A DNA stretch of 64,000 nucleotides from Chloroflexota bacterium (GCA_026713485.1 JAPOOK010000037.1:1-64000); one strand, 5' to 3'. Numbered from the stretch's first letter, positions 17,447-25,964 are shown. Program-made: numbers and translations. Notes: generated by a model not told the origin, from the sequence alone.

Positions 17447-17476
17447 TAACGCCTTTCATTTGCGGAGAACATCACC

Positions 17477-17710
17477 ATGAAGCCCGGAATTCACCCTGAG
17501 TACTACCGGACAAGCGTGACGTGCGCGTGTGGAAACACATGGACGACGGGCGCGACGACACCCGAGATTCGCGTGGACGTGTGCAACAAGTGCCATCCGT
17601 TCTTTACGGGACAACAGCGAATCGTCGATACGTTGGGTCGCGTTGAGCGGCTGCGCCGCCGCTACGCACAGACTACCCAGCAACAAGGACGCCAGGACGG
17701 CCAGGCTTAA
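17477..17710 (+). CDS. rpmE: 50S ribosomal protein L31, zinc-binding type
   Basis: A 77-residue L31 of the type that holds zinc: Cys-x-Cys in TCACGNTW and a [10 protein letters not shown] motif supply the ligands. Proteins of this type are often replaced by a non-zinc paralogue when zinc is scarce. No such paralogue was seen in the window. A GGAG ribosome site precedes the ATG. It sits between rpmA and the YqhQ gene, an order also seen in Gram-positive bacteria. Confidence 0.96.
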   Translation: MKPGIHPEYYRTSVTCACGNTWTTGATTPEIRVDVCNKCHPFFTGQQRIVDTLGRVERLRRRYAQTTQQQGRQDGQA

Positions 17711-17737
17711 CTTTCGTTACGCGGCCGCCGCACAGCG

Positions 17738-18658
17738 ATGACTGAGGCCGGCCGGCCGACGGCAAGCACATATGGGGGTCAGGCGCTCATTGAGGGCGTG
17801 ATGATCCGGGGTCAGACATGCGTGAGCATGGCCGTGCGACGTCCCAACGGCGAGATATTCGTTGAAACACAACCCCTTGGGTGGCGCTGGGCGCGGACGA
17901 TTCGCCGCATACCGTTTGTTCGGGGCGTGATTGTTCTGAGCGAGATGCTCGTGGTGGGAACACGGGCGCTGATTTTCTCCGCCAATGTAGCCTCCGAGGA
18001 GGAGAACAAGGGAGATACGGACGAGGGGCCGGGCGGCTTGTCATCGTGGGCCGTTGCCAGTTCCGTAGCGGTCAGTCTTCTGCTTGCCATCGCAATTTTC
18101 TTTGCAACGCCGGTCTTTGCGACGCGGCTGCTTGATTCGTGGCTGGACACGACCAATATCTGGAGCAACGTGATTGAGGGCGCGATTCGCCTCCTGATGT
18201 TCGTGGCATATATCGGGCTGATCGGACTGATGCCGGACATACGGCGCGTGTTCGCATACCACGGGGCGGAGCATATGACTATCCATGCACGGGAGCATGG
18301 GCAGCCACTTGACGTGGGCTCAATTCGCCAATTCGGGACTGCGCATCCGCGGTGCGGGACGGCTTTCATCCTGGTTGTGCTGGTGGTCGCGATTATCGTT
18401 CACGTGTTTTGGACGCCGCCCGGGTTGGTGGATCGGGTTATCTCGCGAGTCGTTGTGCTGCCTCTCATTGCGGGGCTGAGCTACGAAATCATACGATTCA
18501 GTGGATTCCACGCCAATAACATCCTGGTGAAGGCAATCATCTGGCCGAATCTGCTGTTGCAGGCGCTAACGACGCGCCAGCCGGACGACGATCAGATTGA
18601 GGTGGCCGTGAGGGCGCTGGAGGAAGCGCTGGAGGAGGACCGGCGTCTAGCCGTATAG
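17738..18658 (+). CDS. DUF1385 family membrane protein (YqhQ-like)
   Basis: A 306-residue member of the DUF1385/YqhQ family. It opens with the hallmark YGGQALIEGVMIRGQ, then has about four membrane segments (near residues 55-75, 103-127, 147-165 and 208-250) and the conserved YHGAEHM motif near residue 177 followed by HPRCGTAF. The family often sits beside rpmE and prfA; its function is not firmly known. Here it follows rpmE by 27 bases and looks like the last gene of the ribosomal protein operon. Confidence 0.9.
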   Translation: MTEAGRPTASTYGGQALIEGVMIRGQTCVSMAVRRPNGEIFVETQPLGWRWARTIRRIPFVRGVIVLSEMLVVGTRALIFSANVASEEENKGDTDEGPGGLSSWAVASSVAVSLLLAIAIFFATPVFATRLLDSWLDTTNIWSNVIEGAIRLLMFVAYIGLIGLMPDIRRVFAYHGAEHMTIHAREHGQPLDVGSIRQFGTAHPRCGTAFILVVLVVAIIVHVFWTPPGLVDRVISRVVVLPLIAGLSYEIIRFSGFHANNILVKAIIWPNLLLQALTTRQPDDDQIEVAVRALEEALEEDRRLAV

Positions 18659-18703
18659 GTTGCCATGGCGAGTATTATTGGGGGTAAGAATTAGGAGTTG
18701 ACG

Positions 18704-20476
18704 ATGCCCTGGTCACGGATAGTCGGCGGAGCAGCGGCGGGAGCCATGGTGACGGCGCCATTGATGGCGCTGTTTTATTTGGCGAACAAGCTATTTGAAC
18801 TTCCCTTCCCTCCCTACGACCTCTTCGACTGGATAACACGCGTCCTGCCGGGGCCACTTGTCACATTCGGACTGGATCTGTTCATCGACGGGATGATCCT
18901 TCTCGGGCTGAATGTGGCGGATACGGCGAAGACGGCTGAGTTGGCAATCGCATTGCTGCAATTCTTCGGCATGGGCGTTGCTGTGGGCGTTGGTGTTGCC
19001 ATAGTTGCGGCACCGCTTGAGTTGAACCTTCGTAAAGCCGGGACGGCGGTGGGAGTCATCAGTGGCCTGACACTGGGATTTATTTCACTAGTCATCGAAG
19101 GGTCAACGCTACCTCAGTTTGTCAGCCTGGTGTGGATCGTCGGGGTTTACACGACATGGGGTTACGCGCTTGGTGTAGTGGCTGAGGGTGTGCTGCCGCG
19201 CACGATTGAAGAGCCCCTGCCCTTGCCGATGGCAGCCAGTCTCGATTCGCCGGTTGAGCCTCCACCAGGGGATGCCCTGGAAAACATGGAGGGCGCCACA
19301 GAGCCGCCTCCAGTGGTTCATACGCGACAATACCAGGAGGCTTCGGCACAGCCGACGTGGGGACTCGACGGCGGGATGAACCGCCGCGAATTCATCGTAC
19401 GTGTCGGGGGCGCCGCGGCGGTTATCACCGTCGCGGGATCTGTAACCGGTAATCTCATCGGCAATATGGGCAGCGGCGGGTCAACCATCACGATGCCGGA
19501 AGGCATGGATGAGGAAATCGCGATGGGCGGAGTCACGTCATTCCCGAATGACGGCGCCCTCGTGATGCCTGCGCCGGGCACACGGGCTGAATACACCGCC
19601 GTGGAGGACCATTATCGAATCTTCATCCGGACGACGCCTACGGTTATCGACGGGGCATCGTGGGTGCTGCCCATCAGTGGCCTGGTGGCGAATCCCGTTG
19701 AGCTGTCGATTAGTGACATCCGCGACAACTACGAGCCGCGCAGCCAGTTCATCACCCTCTCGTGCATCTCGAACCGCGTCGGAGGTCCACTGATCAGCAC
19801 CACTCAGTGGACGGGAGCGAGCTTCAAGGACATCCTTGCAGATGTTCAGCCGCTGCCGGGTGCTCGGTATGTGAACATCGAGAGCGGTGACGGCTTCCAC
19901 GAGATTGTCGATCTTGAACTCATTGACCAGGATGAGCGGATCATGCTGGCGTATGCGTGGGATGAGCGGCCGATTCCCGTCGAGCACGGTTTCCCGCTCC
20001 GCATCTGGCTGCCGGACCGCTACGGCATGAAGCAGCCGAAGTGGATCACGAAAATGACGGTGCAGGAGGAATACACAGAGGGGTATTGGGTTTCGCGGAA
20101 CTGGGATGAGGTGGCGCGCGTACGTGCCACGTCTGTCGTGGACACGATCTCCGACCAAGCAGTCCTTGAGCGCGACGGCCAGATGCTGGTGCCAGTGGGC
20201 GGCATTGCTTACGCAGGAGCGCGTGGAATCTCGAGAGTTGAGGTCAGCGTGGACACCGGCCCGTGGCAAGAGGCGGAGCTTCGCGAGCCGCTTTCAGACA
20301 CGACATGGGTAATCTGGCGATACGATTGGCCGTTTGAGTCAGGGAACCACAGCATGCGGGTTCGCTGCTATGAGGCCGATGGGACGCCTCAGATTGAGGC
20401 CCAGATGGGGAATCGTCCGAGCGGCGCGACGGGAATACACCGGCAGGCGAAGTTCATACCGGAGTGGGATAGCTAG
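18704..20476 (+). CDS. Membrane-anchored sulfite oxidase-family molybdopterin oxidoreductase
   Basis: A 590-residue protein in three parts. Residues 1-165 hold about five membrane segments. A Pro-rich linker follows, then a twin-arginine motif (MNRREFIVRVGG, Arg227-Arg228) and a hydrophobic stretch that looks like a Tat signal placed inside the chain. From about residue 295 comes the molybdopterin domain of the sulfite oxidase/YedY (MsrP) family, with the predicted molybdenum-ligand Cys354 in LSCISN and the HGFPLRIWLPDRYG and KWITKM motifs, then an immunoglobulin-like dimerisation domain. The catalytic part should face the outside; substrate unknown. AGGAG six bases upstream picks the ATG at 18704. 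Tat genes lie at 55.5-57 kb. Confidence 0.9.
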   Translation: MPWSRIVGGAAAGAMVTAPLMALFYLANKLFELPFPPYDLFDWITRVLPGPLVTFGLDLFIDGMILLGLNVADTAKTAELAIALLQFFGMGVAVGVGVAIVAAPLELNLRKAGTAVGVISGLTLGFISLVIEGSTLPQFVSLVWIVGVYTTWGYALGVVAEGVLPRTIEEPLPLPMAASLDSPVEPPPGDALENMEGATEPPPVVHTRQYQEASAQPTWGLDGGMNRREFIVRVGGAAAVITVAGSVTGNLIGNMGSGGSTITMPEGMDEEIAMGGVTSFPNDGALVMPAPGTRAEYTAVEDHYRIFIRTTPTVIDGASWVLPISGLVANPVELSISDIRDNYEPRSQFITLSCISNRVGGPLISTTQWTGASFKDILADVQPLPGARYVNIESGDGFHEIVDLELIDQDERIMLAYAWDERPIPVEHGFPLRIWLPDRYGMKQPKWITKMTVQEEYTEGYWVSRNWDEVARVRATSVVDTISDQAVLERDGQMLVPVGGIAYAGARGISRVEVSVDTGPWQEAELREPLSDTTWVIWRYDWPFESGNHSMRVRCYEADGTPQIEAQMGNRPSGATGIHRQAKFIPEWDS

Positions 20477-20630
20477 TATCTTCCCCATTCTGTCACCGAG
20501 ATACCGGAGAATAGCCGGGCCGGTACGATTTCGAAGCCAACACCCGGGAGTCTTCAACTTCTCCGTTGCCTGTAATAACGTCGAAAGTCACCCTGCCGTG
20601 CTAGCATCGGTAGGCAACCATTACGAAGGG

Positions 20631-20834
20631 ATGATACCGATTCAGCAGATGAGTGCCACCGAAGATCAGATCAGCCACGTGGTGCAGGCAATGAGCAGCG
20701 CCACGATCTCGTGCCCCGAATGCAAGACCCGCATCCGCTACGGCGACTACGAATGCCCTCGCTGCGGCAATGACATTGAGGATCAGCTGCGCGAGTGGGC
20801 GGCGTGGATGTTAGGTCCCCTCCAGAGCCAATAA
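20631..20834 (+). CDS. Small zinc-ribbon protein
   Basis: A predicted 67-residue protein whose second half is a treble-clef-like zinc ribbon: SCPECKTRIRYGDYECPRCG, two Cys-x2-Cys pairs 13 residues apart. The frame is open farther upstream but overlaps the molybdenum enzyme gene there. The start is not certain: the ATG at 20631 directly abuts a GAAGGG, and a second ATG at 20649 is possible. Such proteins may bind nucleic acid or another protein. It lies alone between the molybdenum enzyme and an anchored unknown protein. Confidence 0.6.
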   Translation: MIPIQQMSATEDQISHVVQAMSSATISCPECKTRIRYGDYECPRCGNDIEDQLREWAAWMLGPLQSQ

Positions 20835-20836
20835 AA

Positions 20837-20856
20837 TCCCCAGGCAGAACTGGGGA
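20837..20856 (+). terminator. Weak hairpin after the zinc-ribbon gene
   Basis: TCCCCAG (20837-20843) pairs with CTGGGGA (20850-20856) around GCAGAA. The sequence after it (ATAATGTATTTGG) is AT-rich but has no T-run, so this is a possible terminator at best. Confidence 0.4.
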
Positions 20857-20975
20857 ATAATGTATTTGGTAATTCGTATATGTGTATTTGCTTTCCCTCA
20901 TCGCCCTAGTGGGATACAGTAAACGGCAATTGTTGGTCATGAACAAAGGGGCTTTTCCCGGGGAGGACGATCTAA

Positions 20976-21719
20976 GTGAACAATAACGTTCCACTTTCTA
21001 TTGCGGCGGTTGCGGCATTGGTGCTTGCAATCATCGCGGGCGGCGCGGTGTATTTCTCGCAGCAGGGAACCATCAGCGGCCTGGAGGACGACAAGGTAGC
21101 GCTTGAGAACGATAAGGGCGCGCTTGAAGGACAGGTCGAGGACCTGGCGGCCATTACTGCGTTTGGTGGCGGCGTCAATGAGAAGTCGATGCCCACGCTG
21201 GATATGGGCGTCTCCCACGTCATGGATGAGGTTTTCTCATTCAGCACGGAATTCGCAATGTGCCGTGTGGACACGAACTTCACGGACTTCGTGATGCCGA
21301 CAAACGCGCTGGGTGAACTCCCGATTGATGCCCACACATTCTATATGGCCATGGCGTCCAATAGCGTCGATAGCTATGAAATCTCCACCAACGCCGATGG
21401 CTCAACACAGATAGTTCTCCAAGGGACGCTGGATTGTTTCACGGAAGTTGACCTCACCGAGAATGCCTTGGTGCCCGATGAGTTCAAGGCGGTTCACGGC
21501 AGTCGAGTAGCCGGTGAGCCTGCCGGCTATCGCGTGACAGCCATCGACGGCGGTATGGGTGGCGGAGGCGCCGGTGACTCATTCGAGTTCACGACGTTCT
21601 TCGATCCAGAGACAGCGCCATTCAACCACGCCGTGTTCGGGCCGGAATTCACGTTCACAGGCACGATGACGTCCGGTGAAATCACGATCAAGGACATCGA
21701 AGTCGGAAGCATGGAGTAA
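20976..21719 (+). CDS. Membrane-anchored protein with short coiled coil, unknown function
   Basis: A 247-residue protein. Residues 6-26 form a signal anchor without a lipobox, residues about 30-55 a short charged coiled coil (LEDDKVALENDKGALEGQV), and the rest a predicted beta-rich extracytoplasmic domain with two cysteines (about residues 91 and 154) that could form a disulfide. A Gly-rich stretch lies near residue 195. The start is a GTG with GGGGAGG about nine bases upstream, and a strong terminator follows the stop. No family is recognised. The layout suggests a secreted protein tethered to the cell surface. Confidence 0.75.
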   Translation: MNNNVPLSIAAVAALVLAIIAGGAVYFSQQGTISGLEDDKVALENDKGALEGQVEDLAAITAFGGGVNEKSMPTLDMGVSHVMDEVFSFSTEFAMCRVDTNFTDFVMPTNALGELPIDAHTFYMAMASNSVDSYEISTNADGSTQIVLQGTLDCFTEVDLTENALVPDEFKAVHGSRVAGEPAGYRVTAIDGGMGGGGAGDSFEFTTFFDPETAPFNHAVFGPEFTFTGTMTSGEITIKDIEVGSME

Positions 21720-21751
21720 GCGCAAACGACGCGCATCCCATTTGAAAGCGT

Positions 21752-21779
21752 AGAGGGGCGGCCACATGGCCGCCCCTCT
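21752..21779. terminator. Strong hairpin terminator between converging genes
   Basis: A perfect 12-base stem, AGAGGGGCGGCC (21752-21763) with GGCCGCCCCTCT (21768-21779), encloses a four-base ACAT loop and is followed by TCTTT on the plus strand. It lies between the ends of the anchored unknown gene and miaB and may serve both. Confidence 0.85.
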
Positions 21780-21806
21780 TCTTTGGATTCGAGATACGGT
21801 TAGCGT

Positions 21807-23144
21807 CTAGGCGGGCGTCAACTCAATCTCCCGTAGCGGTGCGCCTGCATCTTCCACGAAATTCAAGCCCGCCAGAACTCCAGTTAGGGACCACGGTCCG
21901 GCCCGGACGATGTCAACATCCACGACGTGGCCCTCGAGGTTTGCGTCGGATCCCTGCACATGAACGATCTTGTTAGTCCGCGTCCGGCCTGTCCATGCGT
22001 CCTTGACGCGCCGCTCAATAAGAATCTCCTGCCGGGTTCCGGCCAATGGCGCGTTTAGCTCCGTGGCAATTCGTTCCTGCAGTTCCTCAACGGCCTTGCG
22101 TCGTTCGATCTTGACCTTCGGTGGCACGTCATCCATGAGTTTGCGATCCGCGATGGTGCCGGGCCGTGTCGAGTACGGCGCGACGTGGACGATATCGAAC
22201 TTCACTTGCTCCAGAACGTCCATCGTCTGCTGGAACTCTTCGTCTGTCTCGCCGCAGAATCCGACGATGACGTCCGTGCTGATGGCCACGCCCGGGATCG
22301 TCTCACGGGCGCGTTCAATGAGCTCCATGTATTGCTCGATGGTGTACGGCCGACGCATTCGCTCCAGAACCTCGTCCGCACCGGCCTGGAATGGCAGGTT
22401 CAGGTGCTCGCACGCCTTGGGCAGTTCCGCGACGGCATCGAGTATCCGCTGACTCATATCGCGCGGGTGGGATGTCAGAAATCGGATGCGCTCCAGCCCG
22501 TCCACCGGATGGATGGCTCGTAGCAAATCGGCAAGGTCAGGCTTGTCCGGCAGGTCATGACCGTAACGGTCGACGATCTGGCCGAGGAGAGTGATCTCCT
22601 TTGCGCCCCGCGCCGCCAGCATTTCGGCCTCTCTCACAAGTTCATCGACGGGGCGGCTGGTCTCCCTGCCCCGCCGGTACGGAACAATGCAGTACGTGCA
22701 GAACTCATCGCAGCCCTGGATGATCGGCACGAAGGTGCTCACTGTGGGACGCGACGGCACGAGGAATGCCTGGTCGGTGTCGCAGGAGAGGCCCTGCCGG
22801 TCCGCGGCAAACTCGACCAGTGCAGTGAAATCCTGTGGACGCAGGAAGAAATCGACGTGGGGGAATCGTTCCCGGAGAGCGTCCGTGCGCGGGCCGACCA
22901 TGCAGCCCATCAGGGCAATGGTCGCGTCCGGGTTGTTCTTCTTGTACGACTTGAGGGAGTCCAGCCTGCCGACAACCTTGTCCTCTGCCCCCTGGCGGAC
23001 GACGCAGCTATTCAAGACAACAATGTCAGCATCCTCTGCCTTTTGGACGGACTCGTACCCCAGCTCGTCGAGGGAGAGGCCGAGGCGATCTGAGTCGGCC
23101 ACGTTCATCTGACAGCCGACCGTCCACAGGTGATAACTTGCCAT
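21807..23144 (-). CDS. miaB: tRNA-2-methylthio-N6-dimethylallyladenosine synthase MiaB
   Basis: A 445-residue radical SAM methylthiotransferase that adds a methylthio group to i6A37 of tRNAs reading codons that begin with U. The N-terminal UPF0004 domain supplies three cluster ligands (Cys11, Cys47, Cys81). The radical SAM motif CDEFCTYC gives Cys145, Cys149 and Cys152, and a C-terminal TRAM domain (residues about 370-440) binds RNA. The length and the MiaB-type NSCVVRQGAEDKV box support MiaB over MtaB or RimO. It is followed at once, on the same strand upstream, by a tRNA-Ser gene. Confidence 0.93.
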   Translation of the reverse strand: MASYHLWTVGCQMNVADSDRLGLSLDELGYESVQKAEDADIVVLNSCVVRQGAEDKVVGRLDSLKSYKKNNPDATIALMGCMVGPRTDALRERFPHVDFFLRPQDFTALVEFAADRQGLSCDTDQAFLVPSRPTVSTFVPIIQGCDEFCTYCIVPYRRGRETSRPVDELVREAEMLAARGAKEITLLGQIVDRYGHDLPDKPDLADLLRAIHPVDGLERIRFLTSHPRDMSQRILDAVAELPKACEHLNLPFQAGADEVLERMRRPYTIEQYMELIERARETIPGVAISTDVIVGFCGETDEEFQQTMDVLEQVKFDIVHVAPYSTRPGTIADRKLMDDVPPKVKIERRKAVEELQERIATELNAPLAGTRQEILIERRVKDAWTGRTRTNKIVHVQGSDANLEGHVVDVDIVRAGPWSLTGVLAGLNFVEDAGAPLREIELTPA

Positions 23145-23199
23145 TCCTGTCCCTCAACATCCCCGTTTTGACCGCCCGGTGCGGGCGGGTTATATGCGA

Positions 23200-23293
23200 T
23201 GGCGGAGGGAATGGGATTCGAACCCATGTGTCCCGATTAAAGGACAAACCGCTTAGCAGGCGGCCGCACTAGACCTGGCTATGCGATCCCTCC
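23200..23293 (-). tRNA. tRNA-Ser (anticodon GCU)
   Basis: Read on the minus strand, a seven-base acceptor stem GGAGGGA/TCCCTCC, discriminator G and encoded CCA enclose a D arm, an anticodon loop CTGCTAA (anticodon GCT), a long variable arm (GTCC...GGGAC) and the T loop GGTTCGAATCC. The long variable arm and anticodon identify tRNA-Ser for AGC/AGU codons. Total length with CCA is 94 bases. A GC hairpin (23172-23178 with 23082-style partner at 23182-23188) lies just past its 3' end but lacks a T-run. Confidence 0.97.
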
Positions 23294-23404
23294 GCGAATT
23301 GCCGTGCAATGAAGTGATAGACCTCGTTTACACTGCGTTCACCATGATACAACGGTTGCAGGCAAGGCCAAAGACTTAGTGGAAATGATGCGCACGAGCT
23401 TGAA

Positions 23405-23914
23405 ATGACTGGCGACAACGAGAATGAACTGAGCCGTCGCGCTTTCCTCAGCATGTCATGGCGGCGCGCTGATCCGGCCGTGTCAACTGAGCCGTCACGC
23501 CCAGCAACCGCGAGTAGTCTCGTGCTGCTTGGCAGCATCCAAAGCCTGCGTGATTTAGCAGTCGGCGAGGTTGTCGTATCACCGCGCCGTGCAGACATCC
23601 ACGCCGTCCGCACGACAACCGGCGTTCTAGCTCTACATTCGCGCTGTCCTAACGACGGGGCGCTCGTCGCGTGGCGTGCCGACGAACGTTCCGAGGATTC
23701 CTTGACACCAAGTGGCCGATTCTACTGTTCCCGTGACGCCTCGATATTCAACCGACTTGGTGAGCTGGTGGCGGGCTCGGCGGACGGTCCTCTGCCCGCC
23801 CTCGTGATTGCCGAGCGCGATGGCAGCCTATGGGCGGACGAGGCGAAACCGGAGGCATTGGAGAACGAGGAGCGGCTGCGCCGCGAGTTTGAGTTTCCTC
23901 GGCCGCCAGAGTGA
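23405..23914 (+). CDS. Rieske-like protein lacking the histidine ligands
   Basis: A 169-residue protein whose residues about 45-140 follow a Rieske fold pattern: VGEVVVSP, then LHSRCPNDG, then GRFYCSRDASIFNRLGE and GPLPAL. In real Rieske proteins the cluster ligands are Cys-x-His and Cys-x2-His. Here the cysteines remain (Cys81, Cys108) but the histidines are replaced by Asn83 and Asp111, so an ordinary Rieske cluster should not form. The N-terminus has SRRAFLSMSWRR, which hints at a twin-arginine motif, but no clear hydrophobic stretch follows. The assignment is from pattern only. It ends five bases from the convergent unknown gene. Confidence 0.6.
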   Translation: MTGDNENELSRRAFLSMSWRRADPAVSTEPSRPATASSLVLLGSIQSLRDLAVGEVVVSPRRADIHAVRTTTGVLALHSRCPNDGALVAWRADERSEDSLTPSGRFYCSRDASIFNRLGELVAGSADGPLPALVIAERDGSLWADEAKPEALENEERLRREFEFPRPPE

Positions 23915-23918
23915 AGCG

Positions 23919-24767
23919 TTACTGACCGGCGGGATCAAGCAGGACGTATCGCTGACGACGGCGCAAGCTTGAAAATGCGCGGCGCGGATCCAGGGCGAGT
24001 AGGGCCGCGTACTTGCGCAATTCCTCCATTCTTTGCGGATCGCCCGTCCGACGCCACGCGTTATAGCTGTCCAGCATGAGGTTTGTCACGCGTTGAACGT
24101 CCACGCCATGGATGAATGTCTGTGCCACCTCCGATAAGACTTCTGCATAGATTCCAAAGTTGTTGGAAAGTCGGCTAAGGACGCGGTCTTGTCCCGTCCA
24201 ACGCGCCAATTCATGTTCGGAGGCGAGCGCGTAGTGACTCCGCCCCAGCCGCGTGTAGTAACTGATATCGAGCCTGGGAACGACCTGCATAGCCGGGTTG
24301 CGCCGCCGTCGCCACCTGCTGCGGCGTCCGGTCAGGCTGGCGGGAAAGATGCCGATCAGGAACAGGGTGCTATCCGCGATGTTCCGGTTGGCCTCAAAGA
24401 GATTCTGCGCCTCCCGCGTTGCGCCATGCTCCGCCTCTTCCATCAGGCTTTCCAGCAGGTTGCCGAAGTGGGCGGCGAGGTCAGGGATCGGAAAAATCTC
24501 TCTCATCTGCACATGGCGCGCGAGCAGGCTTCCAAGGTAGTCGAGCGTGGCGATACTGGTGCTTTGGCGGTCTATATAGAGCGATTTGAGAAGAAACAGG
24601 TCGAACAGGCTTTGGAGTTCGATTCGCTTCAACTGGGTGATGTCCGCGTAGAAGCCGTCGAGAAGGGTGTCCACCTGGCGGGCAAATGCCCGGTCGACGA
24701 TATTTCGCCCTTCATGCGCTGATGCTGATTCCTTGAGAGCCTGTACGGCAGTTTCTACGTCCGCCAT
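23919..24767 (-). CDS. Conserved-looking hypothetical protein, all-helical
   Basis: I do not recognise this 282-residue protein. It is predicted to be mostly helical and soluble, apart from one short hydrophobic stretch near residues 130-145 (TLFLIGIFPASL) followed by a very basic segment (RRSRWRRRR). Leucine-rich helices with regular charge make it resemble a scaffold or binding protein rather than an enzyme, and there are no cysteines or obvious catalytic motifs. It starts about 50 bases after the end of the upstream MBL-fold gene on the same strand and may share its transcript. Codon use looks like that of its neighbours. Confidence 0.7.
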   Translation of the reverse strand: MADVETAVQALKESASAHEGRNIVDRAFARQVDTLLDGFYADITQLKRIELQSLFDLFLLKSLYIDRQSTSIATLDYLGSLLARHVQMREIFPIPDLAAHFGNLLESLMEEAEHGATREAQNLFEANRNIADSTLFLIGIFPASLTGRRSRWRRRRNPAMQVVPRLDISYYTRLGRSHYALASEHELARWTGQDRVLSRLSNNFGIYAEVLSEVAQTFIHGVDVQRVTNLMLDSYNAWRRTGDPQRMEELRKYAALLALDPRRAFSSLRRRQRYVLLDPAGQ

Positions 24768-24815
24768 GTCCTCTCCCCTCGCGCTTGTTTGTTCGGGTTA
24801 CGTCGTTGCTGCCAC

Positions 24816-25964
24816 CTACGCTTGTGACTGCCACTTTACGAGGGGCGAGCCATCATCGCGAATACGCCGCGTTGTTCCTTTACGGCTCAGGTGCTCGAGA
24901 TGCGAAAGAGTCTCTCCAACGGCAGCCCGGCGCAAGAATTCGTCCATTTCTTCCCACGAACCAACATCCCACGGCATGCCTGACGCGACTTCATATGCAG
25001 TTCTCGGCGGCCCGTCCGCCGCATTTGCGACGGCGTCCAGACGCGCATCGTGGTGCTTGTGAAGCTCTGCCACACGACCCTTCAGGTCTGTGAAGTGGTG
25101 TTCGTGGGCGGGGAGGACCAGGTCGACATCCAGTTCGCCTACTCTTGCGACCGAGTCAAGATAATCGCCCAGGGGATCCCCGTCCGATGTCATCCTGACG
25201 GAGACGTTTGACGTGATGATGGGGAGGATGTGATCGCCGGTAAAGACGATTCGGGCTTCCTCATCCACCCAGCAGAGATGGCCCGGGGTGTGGCCTGGCG
25301 TCCAGAATGCGCGCAGGTTGTGATTGCCGGTCTTGTAGACTTCCGAGCCATCAAGGAGCAGATCAGGCGGCTCAAATTCGCGGAACAGCGCCCAACGCCG
25401 CACCTCGCGCTCTTCTCCCGCGCCACGTTCGGCGGAGTCACCATGAGAGGGGATGCCCTCCGGGTGCTCCTCCTGTCGACGTTCTTCTTCTTGAATCGCC
25501 TGGCGGCGGCGGCCTCCAAACAGCTCGCCTTGAAGTTCTTCCTCCGGCACTCCGTGTCGGCGATACCACTCTTTCATTCGGTCGCTGCCTTCGGTGCGAG
25601 CGGCTTTCGGATCACGCTTGAGGGATTCCATCGCCTCGCGGAAAGGGCTTTGTTCCCAGTCGATGCGGTGCATGGCCGAGCGTGCGCCGGTGAGTTTTTT
25701 CGCGTCGATAGCAAGGCCGTAGTGATCAGGATGATTGTGCGTGATAAGGATGAAATCGATTTGGCCCGGCTTGATCCCCAACTGCCCTACCAATTGATCT
25801 TCGAGAGCTTCAATGCCCTCCTCGGAGCGAAGGCCGGTGTCAATAAGGATGGGTTTTTCAGGCCCGGTGACGAGATATGGGAGGGTGTAACCGAGCGGAT
25901 TCTCCGGCATCGGAATACGCATCTGGAAGATGCCAGGGGCTACCTCATTGACGGATTCAGACAT
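24816..25964 (-). CDS. MBL-fold metallo-hydrolase
   Basis: A 382-residue metallo-beta-lactamase fold hydrolase. The metal motif ITHNHPDHYG (HxHxDH), the GHTPGHLCW histidine, FTGDHILP and the late PAHEHHF segment are all present, followed by a helical C-terminus that resembles the glyoxalase II/LACTB2-like group. Between the first motif and the GHTPGH box lies an unusually long, highly charged insertion rich in Glu and Arg. The ATG at 25964 is chosen because GAGGT lies nine bases upstream; an earlier ATG at 25982 would add six residues. The substrate cannot be named. The gene reads away from korA. Confidence 0.88.
   Translation of the reverse strand: MSESVNEVAPGIFQMRIPMPENPLGYTLPYLVTGPEKPILIDTGLRSEEGIEALEDQLVGQLGIKPGQIDFILITHNHPDHYGLAIDAKKLTGARSAMHRIDWEQSPFREAMESLKRDPKAARTEGSDRMKEWYRRHGVPEEELQGELFGGRRRQAIQEEERRQEEHPEGIPSHGDSAERGAGEEREVRRWALFREFEPPDLLLDGSEVYKTGNHNLRAFWTPGHTPGHLCWVDEEARIVFTGDHILPIITSNVSVRMTSDGDPLGDYLDSVARVGELDVDLVLPAHEHHFTDLKGRVAELHKHHDARLDAVANAADGPPRTAYEVASGMPWDVGSWEEMDEFLRRAAVGETLSHLEHLSRKGTTRRIRDDGSPLVKWQSQA

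Noticed and set aside
20334..20630. Upstream extension of the zinc-ribbon frame
   Set aside because: It overlaps the end of the molybdenum enzyme and is Arg-rich shadow sequence.
23172..23188. GC hairpin after the tRNA-Ser gene as a terminator
   Set aside because: Seven-base stem with a three-base loop and no T-run on the transcribed strand; not strong enough to list.
23026..23247. Minus-strand frame between miaB and the tRNA
   Set aside because: It runs through the tRNA gene and has no family match.
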